From an uncultured Thiodictyon sp. (GTDB lineage: Bacteria; Pseudomonadota; Gammaproteobacteria; Chromatiales; Chromatiaceae): 64,000 nucleotides of DNA. Both the position numbers and the translations under genes were made by a program. Numbering within the stretch: position 1 is the first letter of the stretch; each line of letters opens with the position of its first letter. The stretch covers positions 1 through 64,000 of the forward strand of contig CAILVI010000029.1 of NCBI GenBank assembly GCA_903837595.1, read 5' to 3'. Shown piece by piece: positions 25,106-34,575 of this stretch. The notes under the pieces were generated by a model that was given only the letters and a program-made list of their open reading frames with translations, was not told the DNA's origin and searched no databases.

Positions 25106-27655
25106 TCACATCATTTCAATCACGGTGGAGATGACGCTGACATTGGTCGCCACTTCGGAGACCTCAGTGGCGACCCTGTTGCATGCCGTGTCGATTTCAG
25201 ATACTTCCCCCTGCAGTCGCGTCACTTCTTCACTGACCTTATTCACCGAGCTGCTAACCTCAGACAGTTTCCCGCGGACTTTTTCCTCAGTCGCCGTCAG
25301 TGCCACTTTCGTCGCGTAGGTCTCGCTAATGGTCTCTGTCAACTCAGTCACTTCTGTTCTGAAATGCTCGGCCATCTCCGTGACCTCGGTTCTGGTCCCG
25401 GCGATCGTCTGTTCCGCGGTCATGAGTCTGGTGTTTATTCCACTGATCTTGTTCGCCTCACCCTCTACGTTGCTTACCGCAGTCGCAACGACCGCTATCT
25501 CGCCATGTAATTTGTTTTCGAGGCTGCTGAATGAGTTCTTGGTGCCGGAGCACTCGAGTTTATCGGGCGCATTGAAGGCCACCACGCCGCCTAGTGTATA
25601 TTGGGTGTTCGCACCAAGGGTCAAAGTGGCATTCACTCCGCCCACCACGGTGCTATACAAGCCGCCGACCCAGGTATTCGTTGAGCCCACCACGGTGGTG
25701 GTCTGGTCGCCAAATATCGATTCGGCGAATCCTCCGCACTCCAACACGTAGCTCCCGGTGCCCTGCCATGAAATCTGTACAGGCGGCGGCGGAACATAAG
25801 TCGAAGTCGAATTGTTCGCCCCAAACGGCGATGGCGGGGTCGCCGATGGCGGGGTCGCCGATGGCGGCCTGGGTATCACGCCACCCGCAAAAGGCGCACG
25901 ATGGCGTCCGCCATACCCTTCATGGGTGAGTGCGAGAGACGCTGTGTCGAGGGGCGTCGGGGCCGCAAATGGGACCCGCTGGCCCCTCACATTTCCACCC
26001 AACGGCGACTGATACATCGCATTTTTCGACTGGTAACTGGAACCCGTTGCCGCACCGGCCGTCGCACCCGCCTGATTGGCGCCACCCGCACCGTCGCTAC
26101 CGTGATAACCGATTTTCAGCGCAACATTGCCGTTGGGCGTGGTGAGTTGGATATACTCCTTGCCCTGCTCGTCCGAAAAATGGAGCCTGTTCTGGCCGGC
26201 GGTGGTGATCCGGCATTGGGTCTGGGATTGGTCGTTGACCACGCTCGGGGTGCTGGGATTGACCATGGCGGCGAGGATGTAGGGGCGATCCGGATCGCCG
26301 TCGAAGAAGGACAGTGCGACCTCGGTATCCTTGTTGAGCGGGAAATTCATGCCATGATTGCTGCCGGCATAGGGGGTGGCCATGCGCAGCCAAGCCGAGG
26401 CCTGGCCGCCGCCGCGGCCCGACAGATCGAAGGGCAGGATGACCTTGTAGCGTCCGTATTGATCCAGTTGCGGGTATTGACCGGAGCTCGCGGCATCGAT
26501 CCGGGCCGGGATGGTGCCGTGGATACGCGGGCGCGGCGTTACCCGGCCCGGCCGGAATTGGGTGGCGGCGGGGATGCATTGGAAGGTATTGCGGTAGAAG
26601 AGTCGATCACCCTCTGCCGGGTCTTGGACACCCAAGCCGCCATGCAGATAACCGGGCTGGCGGCCCTCGTGGCGTACGCTGGTGGTTAGGTAGGTCTGGT
26701 TGAAGTCGTCGCGAAAATGTCCCGCCAGGGTAAAGAGGTAACCGGGGCTCAGGGTGGGGACCTGGGAGGTCCCTTCGCCGACTCGCTCCCGGCACCGCAA
26801 CTCATCCGCGCGCACCGTCGCGAGGCGCGCCCCGACCGCCGCGTCGAGGAAGTGCTCGGCATATAGATAGACCTCGCCCCGCCCCTGTTGCTGGACCTCG
26901 GCCTGCGCCTGCAGGTCAAGGTGCGGCTTCATATAGTTGTAATCCTTGAGCAGTACGTTGTGCGGCACCGGGCGTTGCTGCAGGCTGAACGCCGCCACGA
27001 TCTGACCCGCGCCGGCCGCATCCAGACCGGAGATGGGCGAATAGCGCACGGTCGCCTTGCCGGGCATCGGTGTATGGGCCATCAAGTTGTCGGTGACGAT
27101 CAACTTTTCGGCCTGGGCGCCTTGCTCGAACCAATAATAGGCGCCGGCCCACTCCAGCCAGCGGGAAAAGAAAGCGAGATGTGATTCGCCATACTGGCAG
27201 ACGTAGTCCCAGGCCGGATATTTGGTCATGCGACGCAATTCGACGTCCAACCCCAGTTCCAGCCCGCCGTCATGCAGCACCTGGGCCATGACCTGGGCGA
27301 TGGTCTGATCGAGAAAGACCTGATTGTGGCGGGTTAGGGTGAGCCCCCAGAGTCGCGGTCGTAACTCGGCCCGGTAAAAATAGTACTGGCCGGCCTGATG
27401 CAGTTGCTCGAAGTTCGCCAGGATGCCGTGATAGGGGAGGTCGGCGCCGCCGGTCAATGGACCTTTGATGGTGAAGGTGGCCGGTTGCTGGAGGACGGCG
27501 GCCAGGTCGAGGTCCGCCCGCTGCGCGGCCAACAGGAGGTCGAAACGGTACAGGGTCGAGAGGGCCTCTTCGCCGGTGAAGCGCACGACCGCAAAGGTCT
27601 CAGGGGCGAGGCCCATACTCTCGAAGGTGAAGGTGTTCTCCGTCAGTGGGGGCAT
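25106..27655 (-). CDS. vgrG: VgrG T6SS spike protein 4
   Basis: I place the start at ATG 27655 (MPPLTENTFTFESMGLAPETF). The frame runs 39 codons further up without family similarity. The 849-residue product has the same hub/OB subtype as VgrG3 (YGESHLAFFSRWLEWAGAYYWF, YAGSNHGMNFPLNKDTEVALSF). It then has a Pro-rich hinge containing a 15-base tandem repeat. The coiled-coil tail ends in CNRVATEVSEVATNVSVIST and VIEMM, matching VgrG2 and VgrG3. It is the first of the four minus-strand vgrGs and lies back-to-back with the core T6SS operon. Confidence 0.9.
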   Translation of the reverse strand: MPPLTENTFTFESMGLAPETFAVVRFTGEEALSTLYRFDLLLAAQRADLDLAAVLQQPATFTIKGPLTGGADLPYHGILANFEQLHQAGQYYFYRAELRPRLWGLTLTRHNQVFLDQTIAQVMAQVLHDGGLELGLDVELRRMTKYPAWDYVCQYGESHLAFFSRWLEWAGAYYWFEQGAQAEKLIVTDNLMAHTPMPGKATVRYSPISGLDAAGAGQIVAAFSLQQRPVPHNVLLKDYNYMKPHLDLQAQAEVQQQGRGEVYLYAEHFLDAAVGARLATVRADELRCRERVGEGTSQVPTLSPGYLFTLAGHFRDDFNQTYLTTSVRHEGRQPGYLHGGLGVQDPAEGDRLFYRNTFQCIPAATQFRPGRVTPRPRIHGTIPARIDAASSGQYPQLDQYGRYKVILPFDLSGRGGGQASAWLRMATPYAGSNHGMNFPLNKDTEVALSFFDGDPDRPYILAAMVNPSTPSVVNDQSQTQCRITTAGQNRLHFSDEQGKEYIQLTTPNGNVALKIGYHGSDGAGGANQAGATAGAATGSSYQSKNAMYQSPLGGNVRGQRVPFAAPTPLDTASLALTHEGYGGRHRAPFAGGVIPRPPSATPPSATPPSPFGANNSTSTYVPPPPVQISWQGTGSYVLECGGFAESIFGDQTTTVVGSTNTWVGGLYSTVVGGVNATLTLGANTQYTLGGVVAFNAPDKLECSGTKNSFSSLENKLHGEIAVVATAVSNVEGEANKISGINTRLMTAEQTIAGTRTEVTEMAEHFRTEVTELTETISETYATKVALTATEEKVRGKLSEVSSSVNKVSEEVTRLQGEVSEIDTACNRVATEVSEVATNVSVISTVIEMM
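25830..25866. repeat. 15-bp tandem repeat in the vgrG4 hinge
   Basis: GATGGCGGGGTCGCC occurs twice in full plus a partial third copy. On the coding strand it encodes a PPSAT-type repeat in the Pro-rich linker. It is in frame, so copy number can change without breaking the gene. Confidence 0.75.
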
Positions 27656-28012
27656 GGCGCGACCTGCGTGATGTGCACGGGGTGAGACCGCAGTGGCGGG
27701 CGGCTGCTGCCGATATGAGGCCACGCGGCGCGCCGGCAAGTCCACGGGCACGGACGCTGATGAAGCGTCCATCAGGAGTCATCGGGGGTGCGGCCAGGCC
27801 CCCGCGGAGCCATCGCCCGGGACCAGACGCGGGCCTCGCCGGCGCTCGGGGCTCGCCGCTGTTGCCGCCCGACGCCCTTGCATCCCGCAAACCAGCACCT
27901 ATTAAGGCGATCTGGGACGCACGTTGCCATAGTACAGCCAAAGATTCCTGTGGTTTAATGCCGTCCATACCCGTGGCGCTGATCCCCTACACCCAGGCAG
28001 ATAGGTCGACGA
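27656..28012. other. Divergent intergenic region between vgrG4 and tssA
   Basis: This gap separates the minus-strand vgrG array from the plus-strand T6SS operon and must hold promoters for both. I see one candidate sigma-54 promoter toward tssA (27913-27928, listed separately) and no supported gene. Confidence 0.6.
27913..27928 (+). promoter_or_regulatory. Candidate sigma-54 (RpoN) promoter of the T6SS operon
   Basis: TGGGACGCACGTTGCC fits the -24/-12 consensus TGGCACG-N4-TTGCW with two mismatches. The invariant GG (27914-27915) and GC (27926-27927) have the required 10-base spacing. It lies about 85 bases before the tssA start. Several T6SS clusters are known to use RpoN with a VasH-type activator, but no activator gene is in this window. 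Match by eye. Confidence 0.5.
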
Positions 28013-29554
28013 TTGGATATTTCGCACCTTGGGAAAACCCCCGTCCCTGGCCCTGCACCGGCCGGGGAAGACGCCCGTTACGACACGGATTACGCCGATC
28101 TGCTGACCGAGATCGGCAAGCTCAGTTCCGTCACCCAGACCGAGCCGGTGGTTTGGCCGCGCGTCGTTGAACTGGCGGCGCGGATCCTGGCCACCCGGTC
28201 CAAGGACCTGCAGGCGGCGACCTATCTGGCGGTCGGCCAGACCCATCTGGAGGGGCTGGCGGGGCTAGCGGCGGGGTTGCAGGTCTTGCGCGACCTCTTG
28301 GAGACCTATTGGGCGGATGCCTTCCCGCCACTGAAGCGCTTGCGCGGACGTGTCAACGCGCTGAACTGGTGGCGGGACGAGACCACAGGTTGGCTCCAGG
28401 GCAATCCCCCCGCGGCACCCTTGCCCCCGGCACTTCACCAGTCACTGACCGAGGGTATCAGTGCACTGGACCAGACCATGGCGGCGTTGCTACCCGATTG
28501 TGGGTCACTGCGGGAGTTGATCGGCAAGCTGCAAGGCCTCCCAGTCGAGCCGCCGCCGGCCGTGCCCCCGCCGGCGCCCCCGCCAGACCAACCCCACGCG
28601 ACAGCACCGCCCGCCCCGGTCCCAACCGGGACAGCGCCGGGCGCGACCAGCCCGTCCGGGCCAACGGCACCGCGGGGCGAGACGCTCGAGACGGCCCGCG
28701 CGGCATTGGCCGCCGCCGCCCTGAACTTCGCCCAATTGAGCCGGGCCGAGGCACTCGCCGACCCCTGGACTTGGAAGGCAAACCGGCTCGGCGCCTGGCT
28801 CAGGGTGGCGAAGGTACCGCCTAGCCAGGGCGGTCAGACCCTGATCCCGGCCCCGGATGAGGCCATCAAGTCCGCGCTGCTGGCCCAATTGAACGCGGGG
28901 CGTTTCATGGAGGCGGCGACGATGATCGAGGAGCAATTCACCGGGGCCATTTTCTGGTTCGATCTACATCGACTGCTCGACACGGCGCTGGAGGGTCTGG
29001 GGGCGGACTACACCGCAGCCCGCGCCGCGATCCGTGCCGAGTTGAGCAGTCTGCTGGTCCGGCTGCCCGGGGTGGACCGGCTGGCCTTCGCCGACGGGAC
29101 CCCCTTCGCCGACCCCCAGACGCAGTCTTGGATCGGCGACCTGCAGTCTGCACATGGGACCCAGGGGGCGGCCGACCCAGTCGCCACGGCGATCGGACGG
29201 GCGCAGGAGCGCTTCGCGGCCGCTGACCAGGGCGGCGCCTTGGACGACCTCACCGCGGCCATCCACGCGGCCGCGGACGGGGCCTCGCGACTGCGGCTGC
29301 GCCATGCCCAAATGGGTCTGTTGGGCCGTGCCCAACGGTTCGATCTCGCCGCCGCCCTGGCCGAGCACCTGCTGGCTGAGATTGCGTCGCGGGGGCTGAC
29401 GACCTGGCAGCCGGACCTGGCGTTGGAACTGCTGCTGGGTTGTCACCACGCCTTGGCCGGTCGGGGCGCGGACGAGGACCTGGCCAAGGCCCGCCGCCTC
29501 GCCGTGGACATTGGCCTCATGCAACCCTCGGCAGCCATGAATCTGCCGCCATGA
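28013..29554 (+). CDS. tssA: TssA (VasJ-type) T6SS cap/priming protein
   Basis: This 513-residue protein starts with ImpA_N (YADLLTEIGKLSS, LQVLRDLLETYWADAFPPLKRLRGRVNALNWW) over about residues 25-125. A Pro/Ala-rich linker at about 185-225 follows, then a C-terminal VasJ-type helical domain (RLRLRHAQMGLLGRAQRFDLA, TWQPDLALELLLGCHHAL). TssA organises baseplate docking and sheath polymerisation. The start is TTG 28013 with an AGG four to six bases before it; no upstream ATG fits. It opens the T6SS operon, 60 bases before tssB. Confidence 0.85.
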   Translation: MDISHLGKTPVPGPAPAGEDARYDTDYADLLTEIGKLSSVTQTEPVVWPRVVELAARILATRSKDLQAATYLAVGQTHLEGLAGLAAGLQVLRDLLETYWADAFPPLKRLRGRVNALNWWRDETTGWLQGNPPAAPLPPALHQSLTEGISALDQTMAALLPDCGSLRELIGKLQGLPVEPPPAVPPPAPPPDQPHATAPPAPVPTGTAPGATSPSGPTAPRGETLETARAALAAAALNFAQLSRAEALADPWTWKANRLGAWLRVAKVPPSQGGQTLIPAPDEAIKSALLAQLNAGRFMEAATMIEEQFTGAIFWFDLHRLLDTALEGLGADYTAARAAIRAELSSLLVRLPGVDRLAFADGTPFADPQTQSWIGDLQSAHGTQGAADPVATAIGRAQERFAAADQGGALDDLTAAIHAAADGASRLRLRHAQMGLLGRAQRFDLAAALAEHLLAEIASRGLTTWQPDLALELLLGCHHALAGRGADEDLAKARRLAVDIGLMQPSAAMNLPP

Positions 29555-29613
29555 ACCAGGACGGTCGCCCGATCTGACCCCACACCCACTCGGCACAGAG
29601 GAGTCATTTGACG

Positions 29614-30096
29614 ATGAAAGAAGGCTCAGTCGCTCCCAAGGAGCGCGTCAATATTGTCTATCGGCCGGCCACCGGCGACGCCAAGGAAGAGGTCGAGCTG
29701 CCGCTCAAACTGCTCATTCTCGGCGACTTCACGCAACGCACCGATGATCGCATGCTGGAGGATCGTGACCCGGTTGCCATCGACAAGGATACCTTCAATG
29801 ACGTACTCAAGGGTCAGGGCCTGAATCTGACCCTGAGTGTACCCAACAAGCTCTCCGGCAAGGACGATGACCAGATGGCAGTGAATCTGGACATCCGCAG
29901 CATGAAGGACTTCGAGCCGGACGCCCTGGCGCAGAAGATTCCGGAACTGGCCAAGCTGCTGGAACTGCGCGAGGCGCTCAAGGCGCTCAAGGGGCCACTC
30001 GCCAATGTCCCGGATTTCCGCAAGAAGGTCCAGGACTTGGTCAAGGACGAGGGAGTTCGCGCCAAGCTGCTCCACGAACTCGGTATTGAAGGTTGA
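29614..30096 (+). CDS. tssB: TssB contractile sheath small subunit
   Basis: This 160-residue protein has the TssB/VipA signature: KERVNIVYRPATG near the start, ELPLKLLILGDFTQR, then FNDVLKGQGLNLTLSVPNKL and the helical end RAKLLHELGIEG. ATG 29614 is preferred over TTG 29608 because the AGAGGAG ribosome site at 29597-29603 is then well spaced. With TssC it builds the contractile outer sheath that propels the Hcp tube. Confidence 0.95.
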   Translation: MKEGSVAPKERVNIVYRPATGDAKEEVELPLKLLILGDFTQRTDDRMLEDRDPVAIDKDTFNDVLKGQGLNLTLSVPNKLSGKDDDQMAVNLDIRSMKDFEPDALAQKIPELAKLLELREALKALKGPLANVPDFRKKVQDLVKDEGVRAKLLHELGIEG

Positions 30097-30205
30097 CGAC
30101 CACCCAGCGCCGCCGGTGTGAAAGCAGCGGTGCGGCGCGTTGGCGCCAGACCTGACGCCGGTCGCCCCGGAACTTAAAGTTAAATTTTGCAAGGTAACCA
30201 CCGCC

Positions 30206-31687
30206 ATGGCCGAGGAACAAACCCAAGCCCAACCGGCTGACACCGCAGCGGCGGTCGCCACCAGCGACCTGCTTGACGAAATCGTCGAGGCCTCCAAGCT
30301 CAAGCCCTCGGACGAGGGTTACGCCATGACCAAGGCCGGTCTGCAGGCCTTTCTGAAGGAATTGGTGTCCGGCCGCCCGGACGTCAAGATCTCGGGGGCA
30401 CTGGTCGATGACATGATCGGTGAGATCGACCAGAAGCTGTCCGCCCAGGTCAATGCGGTGATTCATGAGCAGGAGTTTCAGAAACTCGAAAGCACCTGGC
30501 GCTCACTCAAGTTCCTGGTCGACCGCACTGACTTCCGCCAGAATGTCAAGCTCCAGTTCATCAACGTCACCAAGCAGGAACTGCTGTCGGACTTCGAAGA
30601 CGCCCCCGAGATCGTCAAATCCGGCCTCTATCGTCAGGTCTATACGGCGGAATATGGACAGTTCGGCGGTCAACCGATCGGTGCCATGGTGGCGAATTAC
30701 GATTTCGGGCCCGGCCCCCAGGACGTCCAGCTCCTGAAAGACGTGGCCGCCGTCTCCGCCATGTCGCATGCCCCCTTCATTGCGGCGGCCGGCAAGGAGT
30801 TCTTTGGCATCGAGACGTGGGAGCAACTCCCCAATCTCAAAGACCTTCATTCCATCTTCGAGATGCCGCAATACACGAAATGGCGTTCATTCCGCGAGAC
30901 CGAGGATGCCCGCTATGTCGGCCTGACCCTGCCGAAGTTCCTGCTGCGTCTTCCCTATTCGCCCGCTACCTTGCCGACCAAGGCCTTCACCTTTGTCGAG
31001 GAGGTGCAGGACAACGACGATTTCTGCTGGGGTAATACCGCCTTCGCCTTTGCCTCGCGCCTGACGGACAGTTTCGCGAAGTATCGCTGGTGCGCCAACA
31101 TCATCGGTCCACAGGGCGGCGGCGAGGTGGGCGACCTGCCGCTGTATCAGTTCGAGGCCATGGGTCAAACCCAAACCAAGATTCCGACCCAGGTGCTCAT
31201 CTCGGAGCGTCGCGAATATGAGCTGGCGGAAGAGGGATTTATCGCCTTGACCATGCGTAAGGGCTCGGACAACGCGGCCTTTTTCTCCGCCAACTCGGCG
31301 CAGAAGGCCAAGGTCTTTCCGGATACGCCGGAGGGCAAGGCCGCGGAGTTGAATTTCAAGCTGTCCACGCAATTGCCCTATATGATGGTGATGAACCGTC
31401 TCGCCCACTATATCAAGGTGATCCAGCGTGAGAACATCGGTACCTGGAAGGAGCGTGGGGACCTGGAGCGCGAACTCAATACCTGGATCAGCCAGTATGT
31501 GACGGAGATGGACAATCCGGACCCGGAGACCCGCAGCAAGCGTCCGCTGCGCATGGCCCAGATCGAGGTCAATGATGTCGCCGGCGACCCTGGTTGGTAT
31601 TCGGTCACACTCAAGGCCAGGCCGCATTTCAAGTACATGGGCGCCAGCTTCACCCTGTCGCTGGTCGGCAAGCTGGACAAGGAATAG
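30206..31687 (+). CDS. tssC: TssC contractile sheath large subunit
   Basis: This 493-residue protein has long stretches typical of TssC/VipB: INVTKQELLSDFEDAPEIVKS, YGQFGGQPIGAMVANYDF, FVEEVQDNDDFCWGNTAFAF, NIIGPQGGGEVGDLP, RMAQIEVNDVAGDPGWYSV. ATG 30206 starts MAEEQTQAQP, with AAGG upstream. The open frame before it, from 30140, is not family-like. It is the main sheath protein, partner of TssB, and is disassembled by the ClpV encoded downstream. Confidence 0.96.
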   Translation: MAEEQTQAQPADTAAAVATSDLLDEIVEASKLKPSDEGYAMTKAGLQAFLKELVSGRPDVKISGALVDDMIGEIDQKLSAQVNAVIHEQEFQKLESTWRSLKFLVDRTDFRQNVKLQFINVTKQELLSDFEDAPEIVKSGLYRQVYTAEYGQFGGQPIGAMVANYDFGPGPQDVQLLKDVAAVSAMSHAPFIAAAGKEFFGIETWEQLPNLKDLHSIFEMPQYTKWRSFRETEDARYVGLTLPKFLLRLPYSPATLPTKAFTFVEEVQDNDDFCWGNTAFAFASRLTDSFAKYRWCANIIGPQGGGEVGDLPLYQFEAMGQTQTKIPTQVLISERREYELAEEGFIALTMRKGSDNAAFFSANSAQKAKVFPDTPEGKAAELNFKLSTQLPYMMVMNRLAHYIKVIQRENIGTWKERGDLERELNTWISQYVTEMDNPDPETRSKRPLRMAQIEVNDVAGDPGWYSVTLKARPHFKYMGASFTLSLVGKLDKE

Positions 31688-31852
31688 GCGCCGCGGATCG
31701 GCCGGATCACGCGCGCTCGGGCGGCCGGCATCGGGCAGCAGGACGGTGTGCAGAAGCCACGGGCGTCGCCAGTAGCGGTTCGCGGCGGCTGCTAAAGTGG
31801 GCAGCCGGCACCGCGATCTGACATCAATCATCACGCGCAAGAGGCAACTATC

Positions 31853-32332
31853 ATGGCATTGACGGCATATGCAAAGGTCACCGGCAAGAGTCAGGGTGAC
31901 ATCAAAGGCGATTGCCCCCAGGGCGGCGACAAGAAAGACAAGATCCTGATTTACGCCGGCGATCATACGGTCGAGATCCCAAAGGATACGCACACCGGTC
32001 TGCCGACCGGACAGCGTATCCACCACCCACTGACCTTCACCAAGCACAAGGACCAATCCTCGCCCAAGTTGTTCAAGACCTGTTGCACCGGTGAGCAATG
32101 TACGGTGGAGATCGATTACTACCGCATCAAGAGCGATGGCACCGAGGAGAAATATTTCACCATCAAGCTGGAGGAGGCCATCATCGTCACCATGCGGGAA
32201 TACACACCGATGACCTTCCTGCCTGAAGACAAGCCTTATCACGACATGGAAGAGGTGTCCTGGACCTATTCCAAGATCACCTGGACCTATACCGACGGGA
32301 ACATCGAGTATACAGATAACTGGAAGGCCTGA
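31853..32332 (+). CDS. hcp: Hcp (TssD) tube protein
   Basis: This 159-residue Hcp starts MALTAYAKVTGKSQGDIKGD after an AGAGGCAA ribosome site. It has GQRIHHPLTFTKHKDQSSPKL, YYRIKSDGTEEKYFTIKLEE and the C-terminal KITWTYTDGNIEYTDNW. These are the core Hcp strands. Hexameric rings stack to the tube inside the sheath and can carry small effectors. It is a plain Hcp without an added domain. The 165-base gap before it is longer than the others in the operon and could hold an extra promoter. Confidence 0.96.
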   Translation: MALTAYAKVTGKSQGDIKGDCPQGGDKKDKILIYAGDHTVEIPKDTHTGLPTGQRIHHPLTFTKHKDQSSPKLFKTCCTGEQCTVEIDYYRIKSDGTEEKYFTIKLEEAIIVTMREYTPMTFLPEDKPYHDMEEVSWTYSKITWTYTDGNIEYTDNWKA

Positions 32333-32421
32333 GGGCGCGACGGGTCCGACCGGGCGCCTCCCCACCGAGGCGCCCGCGGGGCGTGATCGCACCGGCCGCG
32401 TCATCACCGGCGGGAGTCAAG

Positions 32422-32838
32422 ATGCAGGAAAAGCGACTGCTCGAGCGGCTGCGCGCCATCGAACTGGACCCCTCCTGGCGGGGCGAATCCGAGCCTCAGG
32501 CGGCGATTGCCTCGGTGCTGCGCCATCTCATGGAGATCCTGAACACGCGCCAGGGCAGCGTACCGATCGCCCCGGACTTTGGCATCCCCGACTTCACCAG
32601 CATTGGCAGCACCTTTGACAGCGATACCCTGCCGGAGATCGAGGAGACCCTCGGTAAGGTCATCGCCAAATACGAACCACGCCTGGTCGAGGTCACGGTG
32701 ACCCATCAGGCCAAGGCCGACAGCCCCTTTGTCATCGCCTTCAAGTTGGCTGCCAGTATCAAGGTCAATGACAAGAAGGTCCCGGTCGTGTTCGAGGCCG
32801 TGCTCAACGCCGACGGACGCATTGAGGTCCTGGAGTAA
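32422..32838 (+). CDS. tssE: TssE (gp25-like) baseplate protein
   Basis: This 138-residue gp25-like protein reads RLRAIELDPSWRGESE, VLRHLMEILNTRQGSVPIAPDFGIPDF and TLPEIEETLGKVIAKYEPRL, the TssE signature. ATG 32422 after CGGGAGT begins the family's usual MQEKRLLERL. A longer frame starts 13 codons earlier without support. It is a baseplate wedge that starts sheath assembly and sits six bases before tssF. Confidence 0.94.
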   Translation: MQEKRLLERLRAIELDPSWRGESEPQAAIASVLRHLMEILNTRQGSVPIAPDFGIPDFTSIGSTFDSDTLPEIEETLGKVIAKYEPRLVEVTVTHQAKADSPFVIAFKLAASIKVNDKKVPVVFEAVLNADGRIEVLE

Positions 32839-32844
32839 CCCGCG

Positions 32845-34575
32845 GTGATCGACAAATACTATCAGCAGGAACTCTCCCATCTGCGCCAATTGGCAGCGGA
32901 ATTCGCCGCCGTCCACCCCGGCCTCGCCCCACTGCTCGCCGGTCAGTCGGCCGATCCCGATGTGGAGCGCATCCTGGAAGGCACCGCGTTCCTCGCCGGC
33001 CTGCTGAATGAAAAGCTGGACAGCGATTTCCCCGAAATCCTGCACGGTCTCATCCAACTGATTTTTCCGCACTACCTGAGCCACATACCAGCGGCGACCC
33101 TGATCCAGTTCACCCCGAAGCCGAGTCTGCGCCAGTACAGCATCGTCAAGCAGGGCACCGCCATCGACTCACTGGAAACGCAGGGGACGCGCTGCACCTT
33201 CACGACCTGCCAGGAGGTCGAACTCTCACCCATCACCATTACCAATGTCGTCTTTACCGCGCCGGGTGCCGGTCATGGCCTGCTGCGGATCGACCTGTCA
33301 TTGGGTGGACTGGACCTGCGGGCCAGCCCACTGAAGACACTGCGCCTGCATCTGGCCGGGGTCTATACCGAGGCGTCCCAACGCAATTGGTTGATCCTGA
33401 CCCATGTACGGGATCTGCGGCTCATCGCCCCGGATGGTACCGTCATCCCGCTGGGGACGGCGGCCCTTACCCCCGTCGGCTTTAAGGAAACGGAGGCGCT
33501 CCTGCCGTATCCGACCCGTTCGTTCCCCGGCTATCGCATCCTTCAGGAGTATTTCGCGCTGCCGGAAAAATTTCTGTTTTTTGATGTGACCGGGCTCGCG
33601 GCGCTGTCACAGCATGGGGTCGGCACCGGCTTCAGCCTGGAATTCGAATTCGCCAATCTCCCGGCCGCGGCACCGCCGATGCGCCGCGAGCACTTCCAGC
33701 TCTTCGTCACCCCGGCGCTGAACCTCTTTCCCCATCATACGGACCCCCTGCTGCTCGACCACCGGCGGCCGGACTATCTGCTGCGCCCGAGCGGCGCCAA
33801 TCCCCGGCATTATCAGATTCACTCGGTCACCAAGGTGACCGGTTTCATCCAGGGTGGGGTGAGTCAGCGGGACTATCTGCCCTTTGAACATTTTAATCCG
33901 CAGGCAGAAGCCAAACCCGTTTACGCACTCCACCACCGGTTGGCACCCATCGGTGGCCAGGCCGAACTGTATTTGTCCGTCGCCGATCCCGGGGCGCAGG
34001 GCGTACCTAAACCTGAAACACTCTCAATCGAGGCGCTGTGCAGCAATGCCGCGTTACCTGAAACACTGCGGGCCGGTGACATCCGGATGCCGACCGAGTC
34101 CTCGCCGATCCTCGCGGACTTCGCCAACCTGAGCTCACCGACCGCCCAGGTTCAGCCGCCACTGGGCAAGAATGTACTCTGGCGTCTGCTCTCGCACGTC
34201 TTTTTGAACTATCAGTCGCTCGCCGCGGCCGAGAATCTGCGCGCGATGCTCAAGCTCTATATCTTTCAGGAGACCCGTAATCGGGAGGCGGTGCTCGCCA
34301 ACACCAAGCGGATCGAGGCCATCGACAGCCTGGATCTACGTGCTGCCGATCGCTTCTTGCAGGGCTACCTGTTGCGTGGTCAGGAGATCAACATTCAACT
34401 GCGCCTGGCGGGTTTCATCGGCGAGGGTGATCTGTTCCTGTTCGGTTCCATCCTGGACGTCTTTTTGGGAAACTATGCCGCCATCAACAGCTTCACGAAG
34501 ATGACCGTCGAGGACACCAATCGTAAGCTGAGATTCACCTGGCCGGCGCGCCTGGGCGATCGGGTCCTGCTATGA
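32845..34575 (+). CDS. tssF: TssF baseplate protein
   Basis: This 576-residue protein starts at GTG with IDKYYQQELSHLRQLAAEFA, HPGLAPLLAGQSADPDVERI and LIQLIFPHYLSHIPAATLIQ, the hallmark N-terminus of TssF (gp6-like). The end contains FAAEN-like and FLGNYAAINSF segments, also conserved. TssF with TssG and TssE forms the baseplate wedge around VgrG. The stop overlaps tssG by 4 bases. Confidence 0.95.
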   Translation: MIDKYYQQELSHLRQLAAEFAAVHPGLAPLLAGQSADPDVERILEGTAFLAGLLNEKLDSDFPEILHGLIQLIFPHYLSHIPAATLIQFTPKPSLRQYSIVKQGTAIDSLETQGTRCTFTTCQEVELSPITITNVVFTAPGAGHGLLRIDLSLGGLDLRASPLKTLRLHLAGVYTEASQRNWLILTHVRDLRLIAPDGTVIPLGTAALTPVGFKETEALLPYPTRSFPGYRILQEYFALPEKFLFFDVTGLAALSQHGVGTGFSLEFEFANLPAAAPPMRREHFQLFVTPALNLFPHHTDPLLLDHRRPDYLLRPSGANPRHYQIHSVTKVTGFIQGGVSQRDYLPFEHFNPQAEAKPVYALHHRLAPIGGQAELYLSVADPGAQGVPKPETLSIEALCSNAALPETLRAGDIRMPTESSPILADFANLSSPTAQVQPPLGKNVLWRLLSHVFLNYQSLAAAENLRAMLKLYIFQETRNREAVLANTKRIEAIDSLDLRAADRFLQGYLLRGQEINIQLRLAGFIGEGDLFLFGSILDVFLGNYAAINSFTKMTVEDTNRKLRFTWPARLGDRVLL

